A stretch of 64,000 bases of DNA from Bradyrhizobium sp. (GTDB taxonomy: Bacteria > Pseudomonadota > Alphaproteobacteria > Rhizobiales > Xanthobacteraceae). The notes under the pieces were generated by a model. It was given only the letters and a program-made list of their open reading frames with translations. It was not told the DNA's origin and searched no databases. The position numbers and the translations under genes are program-made. Positions 35,368-43,364 of the stretch are shown here, in pieces. Location: the NCBI GenBank assembly GCA_028290305.1, contig JAQGKC010000318.1:1-64000 (forward strand), read 5' to 3'. Within the stretch, counting starts at the first letter, position 1, and every line of letters starts with the position of its first letter.

Positions 35368-36768
35368 ATGCCGCCACGTATCGCCATGCATAACATCGCC
35401 TTCTTTGAACGCCTGGTTCGTTTTACCAGGCCGTTCCGCTTTGGCGCCGTGGTCATCCATGTCGCGCCGCAGGCGTTCGTGCGCGTCGAGATCGAGGTCG
35501 AAGGCAAGGGCACTTCGGTCGGCGCGAGCGCCGAAATGCTGGTGCCGAAATGGTTCGACAAGCGGCCGCACCTTGCGCCGGAAGAGACCGTTACCGAGTT
35601 GCGGCGCTCGCTGATGATCGCGCGCGATCTCTATCTGGCGGGTTCAGGCTTCAACACGGCATTCGGGCATCATGCCAAACGCATCGCGGCGCAGGTCGAG
35701 GCTTGCGCGAGAGAAGACATCCCGCCGCTTGCAGCCGCCTATGGTCCGGCTGAAATCGACAAGGCGATGCTTGATGCGCTGCTTCGCTGCGCCGGCGTTA
35801 ATTTCTTCGATGGCATGATCGGGAATATCGCGGGGATGGACGCGGGTTTATCGCCTGATCTGCAAGACGACGACATTGCGCATTTTCTCGAAAGCCGGCG
35901 GCGGCTCGATCGCGTCGCCATCAGGCACACTGTCGGTCTCGACGATCAGGTCGAGGGCACGGGTGGTGTCGCCGACATCAAGGAAAATGCCGGCGCCCGC
36001 TATTTCAAGCTCAAGCTCAACGGTGATCCCGAAGCGGATGCCGCGCGGCTGATCCGCATCGGAAGGGAACTCGCCACGCTCTCGCACGACTATGGCGTCA
36101 CGCTGGATGCCAATGAGCAATATGCCGACCTCGCGGCTCTGGGCGCGTTGGTCGATCGCCTCGATCGCGACAGCGCATTGAGGCCGCTTGCGACAAAGCT
36201 GCTGTATATCGAGCAGCCGATGCCGCGCGACATCTTCAGGCAGTCGCCGCTCGGTGCGCTCGCGGCCCGCGATTTCATCATCGACGAGGCCGACGACTCC
36301 TATGATGCTTTCCCGGCGGCTCGCGCGCTTGGCTATCGCGGCATCTCCTCCAAATCATGCAAGGGGATCTACAAATCGATCGTCAACGCGACACGCGCTG
36401 CCAAGTGGAGCGAAGCTGGCGAAAAATTCTTCATCTCGGGCGAGGACCTGACCTGTCAGGCCGGTCTCGGCGTGCAGCAGGATCTCGCGCTTGGTGCGTT
36501 GATCGGCGTCACCCATGCCGAGCGCAACGGCCATCACTATGTCGATGGTTTCGGTGACACGCCCGCCACGGAAGCGCAGGCATTTCTCGCAGCGCATCCC
36601 GGTCTCTACATCAGCGACGGCAACAGCATTCGGCTGTCGATTCACGACGGCGATCTCCTGACGGGATCGCTGGTCGCGCCGGGCTTTGCAACGCGTGTGC
36701 ACCCGGATTGGTCGGCACTGTCGCCACTTGAGCAACCAAGAGCAAAAATAAAGGAGCAAGCAATATGA
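35368..36768 (+). CDS. Enolase-superfamily enzyme (mandelate racemase / muconate lactonizing type)
   Basis: A 466-residue protein, longer than most of the family (360-400). The barrel residues can be read: the K-x-K pair in FKLKLNGD, metal ligands D in TLDANEQY, E in YIEQP and D in IDEADDS, and a lysine after SSKSCKG on the sixth strand. K-x-K with this late lysine resembles the muconate lactonizing subgroup more than sugar-acid dehydratases. The reaction begins with proton removal next to a carboxylate. It is followed, with a 4-base overlap, by a Gfo/Idh/MocA gene. The exact reaction is unknown. Confidence 0.75.
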   Translation: MPPRIAMHNIAFFERLVRFTRPFRFGAVVIHVAPQAFVRVEIEVEGKGTSVGASAEMLVPKWFDKRPHLAPEETVTELRRSLMIARDLYLAGSGFNTAFGHHAKRIAAQVEACAREDIPPLAAAYGPAEIDKAMLDALLRCAGVNFFDGMIGNIAGMDAGLSPDLQDDDIAHFLESRRRLDRVAIRHTVGLDDQVEGTGGVADIKENAGARYFKLKLNGDPEADAARLIRIGRELATLSHDYGVTLDANEQYADLAALGALVDRLDRDSALRPLATKLLYIEQPMPRDIFRQSPLGALAARDFIIDEADDSYDAFPAARALGYRGISSKSCKGIYKSIVNATRAAKWSEAGEKFFISGEDLTCQAGLGVQQDLALGALIGVTHAERNGHHYVDGFGDTPATEAQAFLAAHPGLYISDGNSIRLSIHDGDLLTGSLVAPGFATRVHPDWSALSPLEQPRAKIKEQAI

Positions 36769-37916
36769 AGACGCAACGCCTCGGCATAATCATGAACGGT
36801 GTCACCGGCCGCATGGGACTGAATCAGCATCTGATCCGCTCGATCATCGCGATTCGCGATTCCGGCGGCGTGCTGCTTGGCAACGGCGACCGCATGATGC
36901 CGGATCCGATCCTGGTCGGCCGCGACGCCGACAAGGTCGAGCGTCTCGCCAAGCAGTTCAACGTGCAACGCTGGACCACCGACCTCGACCAGGCGCTGAC
37001 CGAGAAGAGCGACACCATCTTCTTCGATGCTGCGACCACGCAAGCGCGGCCGTCGCTGCTGACCAGGGCGATCAATGCCGGCAAGCACGTCTATTGCGAA
37101 AAGCCGATCGCGACCAATCTCGAAGAGGCGGTGGCGGTGCTCAAATTGGCTAACGCCAAGGGCGTCAAGCACGGCACCGTGCAGGACAAGCTGTTCCTGC
37201 CGGGTCTGAAGAAGCTGGCGTTCCTGCGCGATTCCGGCTTCTTCGGCCGGATGCTCTCGGTGCGCGGCGAATTCGGTTACTGGGTGTTCGAAGGCGGCTG
37301 GCAGGAGGCGCAGCGGCCGTCATGGAATTATCGCAGCGAAGACGGTGGCGGCATCATTCTCGATATGGTCTGCCACTGGCGCTATGTGCTCGACAATTTG
37401 TTCGGTGAAGTCGAAAGCGTGAGCTGTCTCGGCACCACGGATATTCCCGAACGTTTTGACGAGAAGGGCAAGAAATACACCGCGACCGCGGACGATTCCG
37501 CCTACGCGACCTTCAAGCTCAAGGGTGGCGTGATCGCACACATCAATATGTCCTGGGTGACGCGGGTTTATCGCGACGATCTCGTGACCTTCCAGGTCAA
37601 TGGCACCCACGGCTCGGCGGTGGCCGGGCTCACCGATTGCGTCATTCAGGCGCGGCAGGCAACGCCGCGGCCGGTGTGGAATCCGGACGAGAAGCGCACG
37701 CATGATTTCTATGCCGATTGGCAGACGCTGCCGGAAAACGTCGTCTATGACAACGGCTTCAAGGAGCAGTGGGAAATGTTCATTCGCCACGTCTGCGAGG
37801 ACGCGCCCTACAAATACACGCTGCTGGAAGGCGCCAAGGGCGTGCAGTTGGCGGAATGCGCGCTGCAAAGCTGGCGCGAACGACGCTGGATCGACGTCGC
37901 TCCGATCAAGGTGTGA
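36765..37916 (+). CDS. Gfo/Idh/MocA-family oxidoreductase
   Basis: A 383-residue NAD(P)-dependent dehydrogenase. The N-terminal Rossmann fold starts IIMNGVTGRMG; the family's EKP motif is seen in VYCEKPIATN, and the catalytic D...H pair in ILDMVCHWRYVLD. Such enzymes oxidise a sugar or cyclitol hydroxyl, often at C3. The ATG overlaps the enolase-family stop, so the two are coupled. With the DUF993 and epimerase-fold proteins it may carry out an oxidise-then-cleave sequence on a glycoside or sugar-like substrate (inference). Confidence 0.88.
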   Translation: MKTQRLGIIMNGVTGRMGLNQHLIRSIIAIRDSGGVLLGNGDRMMPDPILVGRDADKVERLAKQFNVQRWTTDLDQALTEKSDTIFFDAATTQARPSLLTRAINAGKHVYCEKPIATNLEEAVAVLKLANAKGVKHGTVQDKLFLPGLKKLAFLRDSGFFGRMLSVRGEFGYWVFEGGWQEAQRPSWNYRSEDGGGIILDMVCHWRYVLDNLFGEVESVSCLGTTDIPERFDEKGKKYTATADDSAYATFKLKGGVIAHINMSWVTRVYRDDLVTFQVNGTHGSAVAGLTDCVIQARQATPRPVWNPDEKRTHDFYADWQTLPENVVYDNGFKEQWEMFIRHVCEDAPYKYTLLEGAKGVQLAECALQSWRERRWIDVAPIKV

Positions 37917-37927
37917 GGACTACGGCC

Positions 37928-39121
37928 ATGAACAAACCGGTCTTGCCCATCTCGTCGCTGTCGCTGAAATTGCCGAAAGCGAACCGCGAAATCGAAACCT
38001 ATCGTCTCGCGGCGTCGCGGACGTTTCCGTCCAAACTGCAGGGCACGCTCAACCGCGTGGCGTTTTCGGCGGCCCATGTGGTGGCCGATCCGCTGGCCGA
38101 TGTCGACCCGTGGCTGACGGCTGCTGTCGACTGGGATCGTACGATCGCATTTCGCGAACATGTCTGGGACCTTGGCCTCGGTGTTGCCGAGGCGATGGAC
38201 ACCGCCCAGCGCGGCATGGGGCTGGACTGGCCGACCTCGCTGGAATTGATCCAGCGCTCCGTGAAAGCGGCGAAGGCGAGGGGCAATGCGCTGGTGTTTT
38301 CCGGCGCCGGCACCGACCACTTGGCGCCGGAGGATGCCAAAAGCCTCGATGACGTGATCCGCGCCTATGAAGAGCAGATCGCGGCCGTCGAAAAGGCGGG
38401 TGGGCGGATCATCCTGATGGCGTCGCGTGCGCTGGCCAAAATCGGCCGCAACCCCGATGATTACGCCAAGGTGTATAATCGCGTGTTGTCGCAGGTTGCG
38501 GAGCCCGTGATCATCCACTGGCTCGGCGACATGTTCGATCCGGCATTGGCGAATTACTGGGGCACGTCTCACCTCGATCAGGCGATGGACGTCGCGGTCG
38601 GGGTCATCAACGCCAATGCCGCCAAGGTCGATGGCGTCAAGGTCTCGCTGCTCGACAAGCAGCGCGAAATCGATATGCGCCGGCGTCTCGATGAGAACGT
38701 CAAGATGTATACCGGCGACGATTTCAATTATGCCGAACTGATCGCCGGCGACGAACAAGGTTTTTCCCATGCGCTGCTCGGCATCTTCGATGCCATCGCG
38801 CCGGCAGCATCCTATGCGCTGTCGCGGTTAGCGGCGGGCGACGAGGCCGGTTTCCGCGACGTGCTGGAGCCGACGGTGCCGCTGTCCCGCCACATCTTCA
38901 AGGCGCCGACGAGGTTCTACAAGACCGGCGTGGTGTTCATGTCCTATCTCAATGGCCATCAAGATCATTTCACGATGGTCGGCGGCCAGGAAAGCACGCG
39001 TTCGACGCTGCATCTGGCCGAACTGTTTCGATTGGCAGACAAAGCCGGATTGCTTGCCAATCCCGAGCTTGCGACGCGGCGCATGAAGGCCGTGCTGGCT
39101 CTGCGCGGTATCGAAAGCTGA
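37928..39121 (+). CDS. DUF993 family protein, dihydrodipicolinate-synthase-like barrel
   Basis: A 397-residue protein that I recognise as DUF993 (PF06187), an uncharacterised family thought to have the TIM-barrel fold of dihydrodipicolinate synthase. Supporting stretches are ALVFSGAGTDHLAP, GGRIILMASRALAKI, VIIHWLGDMFDP and VDGVKVSLLDKQREI, the last containing a lysine at the position expected for a Schiff base. If so, it would be an aldolase or dehydratase on a keto acid or keto sugar. ATG 37928 is 11 bases after the dehydrogenase stop; its own stop shares a base with the next ATG. Function unknown. Confidence 0.8.
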   Translation: MNKPVLPISSLSLKLPKANREIETYRLAASRTFPSKLQGTLNRVAFSAAHVVADPLADVDPWLTAAVDWDRTIAFREHVWDLGLGVAEAMDTAQRGMGLDWPTSLELIQRSVKAAKARGNALVFSGAGTDHLAPEDAKSLDDVIRAYEEQIAAVEKAGGRIILMASRALAKIGRNPDDYAKVYNRVLSQVAEPVIIHWLGDMFDPALANYWGTSHLDQAMDVAVGVINANAAKVDGVKVSLLDKQREIDMRRRLDENVKMYTGDDFNYAELIAGDEQGFSHALLGIFDAIAPAASYALSRLAAGDEAGFRDVLEPTVPLSRHIFKAPTRFYKTGVVFMSYLNGHQDHFTMVGGQESTRSTLHLAELFRLADKAGLLANPELATRRMKAVLALRGIES

Positions 39122-39984
39122 TGCGGGATTTTTCTTCCGATCACCGCTGGCTGTCGCTCAATACCGCGACGGTCCGCAAGCAGGGCGATCTCGTGCAAAT
39201 CATCGATGCCTGTGCACGGCATAGCATCCGCGCCATCGATCCCTGGCGCGACCAGGTCGCGGCCATCGGCCTCGATCGTGCGGTGCGTGCGGTGCGCGAT
39301 GCCGGGCTCGAACTGTCGGGCTATTGCCGGGGCGGGATGTTTACATCGGATGCCGCGCATCGCATCGAGGTGCGCGACGACAACCGCCGTGCCGTCGATG
39401 AGGCCAAGGCGCTGGGCGCGCCCTGCATCGTGCTGGTGGTCGGCGGTCTGCCGCAATATTCGCGGCCGGGCAGCGCGGCCTCAAAAGATATTGTGGGCGC
39501 GCGGACGCAGGTCGACGACGCCATCGCCGAAATGTTGGACTATGCGCGTGACGCACGGATGCCATTGGCGATCGAGCCGCTGCATCCGGCTTACGCCGCC
39601 GACCGCGCCTGCGTGAACACCACAAAACAGGCGCTCGATATTTGCGACAGGCTGGATCCGAAGCGCACGGGCGCATTGGGCGTGGCGCTGGACGTCTATC
39701 ACATCTGGTGGGATCCGGAATTGCTGCCCCAGATCGCGCGCGCCGGCAAGGACCGGCTGCTGGCATTTCACGTTTGCGACTGGCTGGTGCCGACCAAGGA
39801 TATTCTTAACGACCGGGGCATGATGGGCGATGGCGTGATCGATATCAAATCGCTGCGCAACGCGGTCGAGGCCCAGGGTTTTGCGGGTTATTCCGAAATC
39901 GAGATTTTCTCCAGCGACTGGTGGGAGAAACCGATGGACGAGGTCCTGCGGACCTGCATCGCGCGGCATCGCTCAGTGGTGTGA
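39121..39984 (+). CDS. Sugar phosphate isomerase/epimerase-like TIM-barrel protein (AP endonuclease 2 fold)
   Basis: A 287-residue protein of the xylose-isomerase-like fold. Metal ligands appear as E in AIEPLHP, D in VALDVYHIWWDP, H in FHVCDW and E in EIEIFS. Members isomerise or epimerise sugars, and some cleave 3-keto-glycosides after a Gfo/Idh/MocA partner has oxidised them. Its ATG overlaps the DUF993 stop by one base. It ends the operon; a hairpin repeat follows 28 bases later. Confidence 0.85.
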   Translation: MRDFSSDHRWLSLNTATVRKQGDLVQIIDACARHSIRAIDPWRDQVAAIGLDRAVRAVRDAGLELSGYCRGGMFTSDAAHRIEVRDDNRRAVDEAKALGAPCIVLVVGGLPQYSRPGSAASKDIVGARTQVDDAIAEMLDYARDARMPLAIEPLHPAYAADRACVNTTKQALDICDRLDPKRTGALGVALDVYHIWWDPELLPQIARAGKDRLLAFHVCDWLVPTKDILNDRGMMGDGVIDIKSLRNAVEAQGFAGYSEIEIFSSDWWEKPMDEVLRTCIARHRSVV

Positions 39985-40012
39985 TAGCACGATCTATTGA
40001 CGTCAACTCGTC

Positions 40013-40035
40013 ATGGCCGGGCTTGTCCCGGCCAT
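40013..40035. repeat. Hairpin repeat after the DUF993 operon
   Basis: A perfect 9-base stem atggccggg / cccggccat with loop cttgt, followed by ccatgtct. It is the clean version of the hairpin at 21494-21516. It lies between the operon end (39984) and the convergent P450 stop (40109) and could halt transcription, though no T run follows. The remaining bases to 40108 hold nothing recognisable. Confidence 0.6.
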
Positions 40036-40108
40036 CCATGTCTGAGCGCTGATGAAGACGTGGATACGAACTTGGGGTCAGCGAATAGTTCGAATCCTCA
40101 CCGTGAGG

Positions 40109-41332
40109 TCATCCGCCGACGATACACGGCACGCTCAGAAATCCGCGAAACCGAACACGGCCGCCTCTGACCGGCGTGCCGTTCAGCGCGTAGGTCGGAA
40201 ACCGCGCCAGGAATCGCGAAATCGCGATTGCGCCCTCGAGACGTGCCAGCGCCATCCCGGCGCATTGATGCGCGCCGGTGCCGAAGGCGAGATGCCGGTT
40301 CGGCGTGCGGGCGATGTCGAGATTTTCCGGATCGTTGAATTGCCTGGGGTCGCGGTTCGCAGCCCCGATGCACAGCGTCACCGGCGTGCCGGCAGAAAGC
40401 GTAATGCCACCGAGATCGACGCGCTCGGTCGTCATGCGATTGCCGAGTTGGTTCGAACTTTCAAATCTCAGGATTTCCTCGACCGCGGTCTTGATCATCG
40501 AGGGATTTTCGATCAGCCGTTTCTGCTCCGCTGGGTTTTCAGACAACGCCACCAGGCCATTGCCGATCAGGTTGGTGGTGGTCTCATGGCCGGCGTTGAG
40601 CAGGAAGATGCAGTTGTGCAGTAATTCTTTTGATGTCAGCCGTTCGCCATTGTCTTCGCCTTGGATGAGGCGCGTCAGCACGTCGCGTTCGGGATTGCCC
40701 GGTTTGGCCCGCCGGCGTTCGACCAGGACTTCCAGGTAGCTGAGAAAATCTTTCACTGCGGTGTTGCCGCGTGCAAAAACCTGGGGGCCGATCACCGGCT
40801 CGAGTGCGCCCAAAATCGCCAGCGACCAGTCGCGCAGCGGTTCACGTTCCTCCAGGGGCACATCCAGCAGGTTACCGATCACCTGAATGGGAATCGCGGA
40901 TGCAAAATCCCCGATCAGTTCGACGCGGCCTTTCACGGCGAGGCCGTCAAGCAGCCGATCCACCAGCTCGATCAGATCAGGCTCCATCTCCGCAATCGCG
41001 CGCGGCGAGAGCGCGCCCATGATCAGTCGCCGCACCCGGGTGTGCGCGGGCGGGTCGTTGAAGACGAGGCTGGTGGTGTGGTGCTCGTAGAGCAGCGAAT
41101 CGCCGTATTTCGGCGCAAACTCCTTTTTCTTGTCGGAGCTGAAAAGCTTTGTGCTCTTGTAGGCGCTGACCAGATCGTCGTAGCGCGTCAGAAAGTACGA
41201 GCCGTTGGGCAATAGCTTGACCGGTTCATGCTCCCGCAGTGCACGATAGGTTGGATAGGGGTCGGCATAGAACCCCGGCGTCAGTTTCTCGATGTCGAAG
41301 CTTGCCGCCAGCTCTCGCGTATCCGCATTCAT
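40109..41332 (-). CDS. Cytochrome P450
   Basis: A 407-residue soluble bacterial P450. The I-helix motif is AGHETTT, the ExxR is in VEEILRFE and the haem-binding loop is FGTGAHQCAGMALARLE. It is clearly different from the CYP199-type P450 at 24596. ATG complementary to 41330-41332 was taken; the longer frame starts with Arg/Gly-rich residues foreign to the family. It needs ferredoxin and reductase partners from elsewhere. It is divergent from a split thiamine-diphosphate enzyme 113 bases away. Substrate unknown. Confidence 0.9.
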   Translation of the reverse strand: MNADTRELAASFDIEKLTPGFYADPYPTYRALREHEPVKLLPNGSYFLTRYDDLVSAYKSTKLFSSDKKKEFAPKYGDSLLYEHHTTSLVFNDPPAHTRVRRLIMGALSPRAIAEMEPDLIELVDRLLDGLAVKGRVELIGDFASAIPIQVIGNLLDVPLEEREPLRDWSLAILGALEPVIGPQVFARGNTAVKDFLSYLEVLVERRRAKPGNPERDVLTRLIQGEDNGERLTSKELLHNCIFLLNAGHETTTNLIGNGLVALSENPAEQKRLIENPSMIKTAVEEILRFESSNQLGNRMTTERVDLGGITLSAGTPVTLCIGAANRDPRQFNDPENLDIARTPNRHLAFGTGAHQCAGMALARLEGAIAISRFLARFPTYALNGTPVRGGRVRFRGFLSVPCIVGG

Positions 41333-41445
41333 GCTGCCATACTCTTTGGTGGAGACCGATATGCCGTTTTCGCTCTTTCCGAAACCGCGGCGGCCTCTAC
41401 AGTCCCGCACCGAAATACAGTCTCGTCAACCGACCGGAAATAAAA

Positions 41446-41991
41446 ATGCACGCCCGCGCCGATATTCCTCCCGAAACCGTGCCTTCCTGGCCGGAAGATA
41501 TTTATGCGATTTTGCAGCGCTTCGATGTCCGTCAGGTGCCTTACGTGCCGGATGCCGGACATTCGCAGTTGATCGAACGTGTGCTGGGTGACTCCTCCAT
41601 GCGCGCGGTCCCGCTGACGACGGAAGAAGAGGGTGTGGCGCTATTGGCCGGTGCCTGGGCCGGCGGCCAGCGCGGCGTATTGCTGATGCAGTCGAGCGGC
41701 GTCGGCAATTGCGTGAACATGCTGTCGCTCACCCAGGTTTTCCGCTTTCCGTTCCTGACGCTGGTGACGATGCGCGGCGAATGGGGCGAATTCAATCCCT
41801 GGCAGGTGCCGATGGGCTCGAGCACGGCTGCCGTGTTCGAATTGTCGGGGATCAAGGTGCTGCGGGCTTCGCACGCCGAAGAGGTGCGTGAGGTCGTCGA
41901 GGCTGCCGCGGGGCAGGCTTATAACGCCTGCACGCCGACCGCCGTTCTGTTGTCGCAGCGCCTGATCGGGGCAAAGGTTTTCACCAAATGA
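41446..41991 (+). CDS. Thiamine-diphosphate enzyme, N-terminal (pyrimidine-binding) subunit
   Basis: A 181-residue protein equal to only the PYR domain of ThDP decarboxylases. It includes the activating glutamate region TTEEEGVALLAGAW and GVGNCVNMLSL. The size and split form match the alpha subunit of sulfopyruvate or phosphonopyruvate decarboxylase (ComD-like). The frame is open far upstream, but the domain starts just after ATG 41446. Its stop overlaps the next ATG by four bases; the next gene encodes the matching C-terminal domain. The substrate is a 2-oxoacid of unknown kind. Confidence 0.8.
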   Translation: MHARADIPPETVPSWPEDIYAILQRFDVRQVPYVPDAGHSQLIERVLGDSSMRAVPLTTEEEGVALLAGAWAGGQRGVLLMQSSGVGNCVNMLSLTQVFRFPFLTLVTMRGEWGEFNPWQVPMGSSTAAVFELSGIKVLRASHAEEVREVVEAAAGQAYNACTPTAVLLSQRLIGAKVFTK

Positions 41992-42578
41992 GCAACGCAA
42001 ATCTTCTCGAACGGCGCAGTGTCGTTTCCAGCCTGCTGGCCAAGCGCAAGGACGCCATCGTGGTCGGCGGATTGGGCGCCTCGACCTATGACATCGCCGC
42101 CGCAGGCGACCATGATCGCAATTTCTATCTGTGGGGCGCCATGGGTGGCGCCGTCATGATCGGGCTGGGCATTGCCCTGGCGCAGCCGAAGCTGCCGGTG
42201 GTCGTGATAACGGGCGACGGCGAGATGCTGATGGGGATGGGCAGTCTGGCGACCGTCGGCCTGCAAAAGCCAGGGAATCTCACCATCATTGTGCTCGATA
42301 ACGAGGTCTATGGCGAAACCGGCGGGCAGGCGAGCCACACCGCGGCTACCGTCGATCTTGTCGGCGTCGCCCGGTGTTGCGGGATATCGGATGCCCGTGC
42401 GATCGGGACCATGGCCGATATCGAGGCTTTTGCCTCTGTCATGCAGGATGTCTCAAGCGGGCCGCGCCTGGCCAGCATCAAGATCGACAGTGCAAATCTG
42501 GAGCGCGTGCTCGCCAGCCGCGACGGCGCCTTCATCGTGAATCGCATCCGGGGCGCACTGGGATTCCAGCCGATTTAG
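41988..42578 (+). CDS. Thiamine-diphosphate enzyme, C-terminal (diphosphate-binding) subunit
   Basis: A 196-residue protein with the ThDP/magnesium motif GDGEMLMGMGSL...IIVLDNEVYGETGGQ, i.e. only the PP domain. It completes the active site with the subunit encoded just upstream, giving an alpha-2-beta-2 type decarboxylase like ComE of sulfopyruvate decarboxylase. There is no middle FAD/linker domain as in acetolactate synthase. It may decarboxylate an aromatic or phosphono/sulfo 2-oxoacid. Confidence 0.82.
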   Translation: MSNANLLERRSVVSSLLAKRKDAIVVGGLGASTYDIAAAGDHDRNFYLWGAMGGAVMIGLGIALAQPKLPVVVITGDGEMLMGMGSLATVGLQKPGNLTIIVLDNEVYGETGGQASHTAATVDLVGVARCCGISDARAIGTMADIEAFASVMQDVSSGPRLASIKIDSANLERVLASRDGAFIVNRIRGALGFQPI

Positions 42579-42624
42579 GGTCCCAGATTTAGCGCCCAAC
42601 ACGATTGGTGCACTGCAATAATTC

Positions 42625-42658
42625 TTGACATTTGGTAAAGTGAGTGATTACTCACATG
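42625..42658. promoter_or_regulatory. Promoter -35 element and TetR-type operator at the efflux operon
   Basis: TTGACA at 42625-42630 is a consensus -35 box. A perfect palindrome gtgagt-gatt-actcac (42640-42655) covers the -10 region and abuts the ATG at 42656. A TetR dimer bound there would block RNA polymerase and ribosome, as expected for self-control of the efflux operon. No good -10 hexamer is visible at 16-18 bases. Confidence 0.6.
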
Positions 42659-43363
42659 CCTATGTCTAGTTTGCGCATGACCAGCGACCTGCGGCGGCAG
42701 CTCATATTGAGTGCCGCCAAGCGTTGCTTTGCACGCAACGGCTTTGCGGGAACCACGACCAAAAGTGTGGCGGCTGCGGCCGCCATTTCAGAAGGCCTGC
42801 TGTTCAAGCATTTTCCCTCGAAGGCAGCGCTCTATGCGGAAATCCTCGCGGAGGAGTGCGAAGCCGATCCTGCGCTGCACCGGTTGCTGGTGCTCGAGCC
42901 ATCGACAGAGACGCTGGTTGTGCTGATTCGCGGAATGGTCCGCCATTTCCAGCACGTGTCGGATGTTCCCGATCAGCAGGAAGCCCAGCGTCTCAGGCTG
43001 ATGATCACCAGCCATCTCGATGACGGAGAATTCGCTCGACTGATTTACGAAAAGATCGGAAATTTGATCGGGTCTGTGTTTACCGCATCGCTGGAGCGGG
43101 CAGTGGCGGCAGGGGACGCCTCAAGAGTTGGACGCGAGCCGCTGAACCTGTTCTGGTTTGCGCATCATACCGTGCTGATGTCGGCGCTGACGCGGTTGCC
43201 ATCCGTTCCATGTCTGTCCTACGCCGACGCCGCCGATCTCGAACGGCAAGTTTGCGAATTCATTCTCCGCGGAATTGGATTAAACGAACCGGCAATCGCC
43301 TCGCATCTGGACCGTGAACTGTCGCCAGATTTTGGGCTTCCGGTAATTGCAGAAAGTGCATGA
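42656..43363 (+). CDS. TetR-family repressor of the RND efflux operon
   Basis: About 235 residues. The helix-turn-helix is LSAAKRCFARNGFAGTTTKSVAAAAAISEGLLFKHFPSKAALYAEIL; the rest is the variable ligand domain. GTG 42644, ATG 42656 and ATG 42677 are all possible starts; none has a strong ribosome site, and the operator palindrome ends at 42655. It lies 1 base from the membrane-fusion gene, so it is the first gene of the efflux operon and likely its repressor. The ligand is presumably a toxic compound carried by the pump. Confidence 0.88.
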   Translation: MPMSSLRMTSDLRRQLILSAAKRCFARNGFAGTTTKSVAAAAAISEGLLFKHFPSKAALYAEILAEECEADPALHRLLVLEPSTETLVVLIRGMVRHFQHVSDVPDQQEAQRLRLMITSHLDDGEFARLIYEKIGNLIGSVFTASLERAVAAGDASRVGREPLNLFWFAHHTVLMSALTRLPSVPCLSYADAADLERQVCEFILRGIGLNEPAIASHLDRELSPDFGLPVIAESA

Positions 43364-43364
43364 C

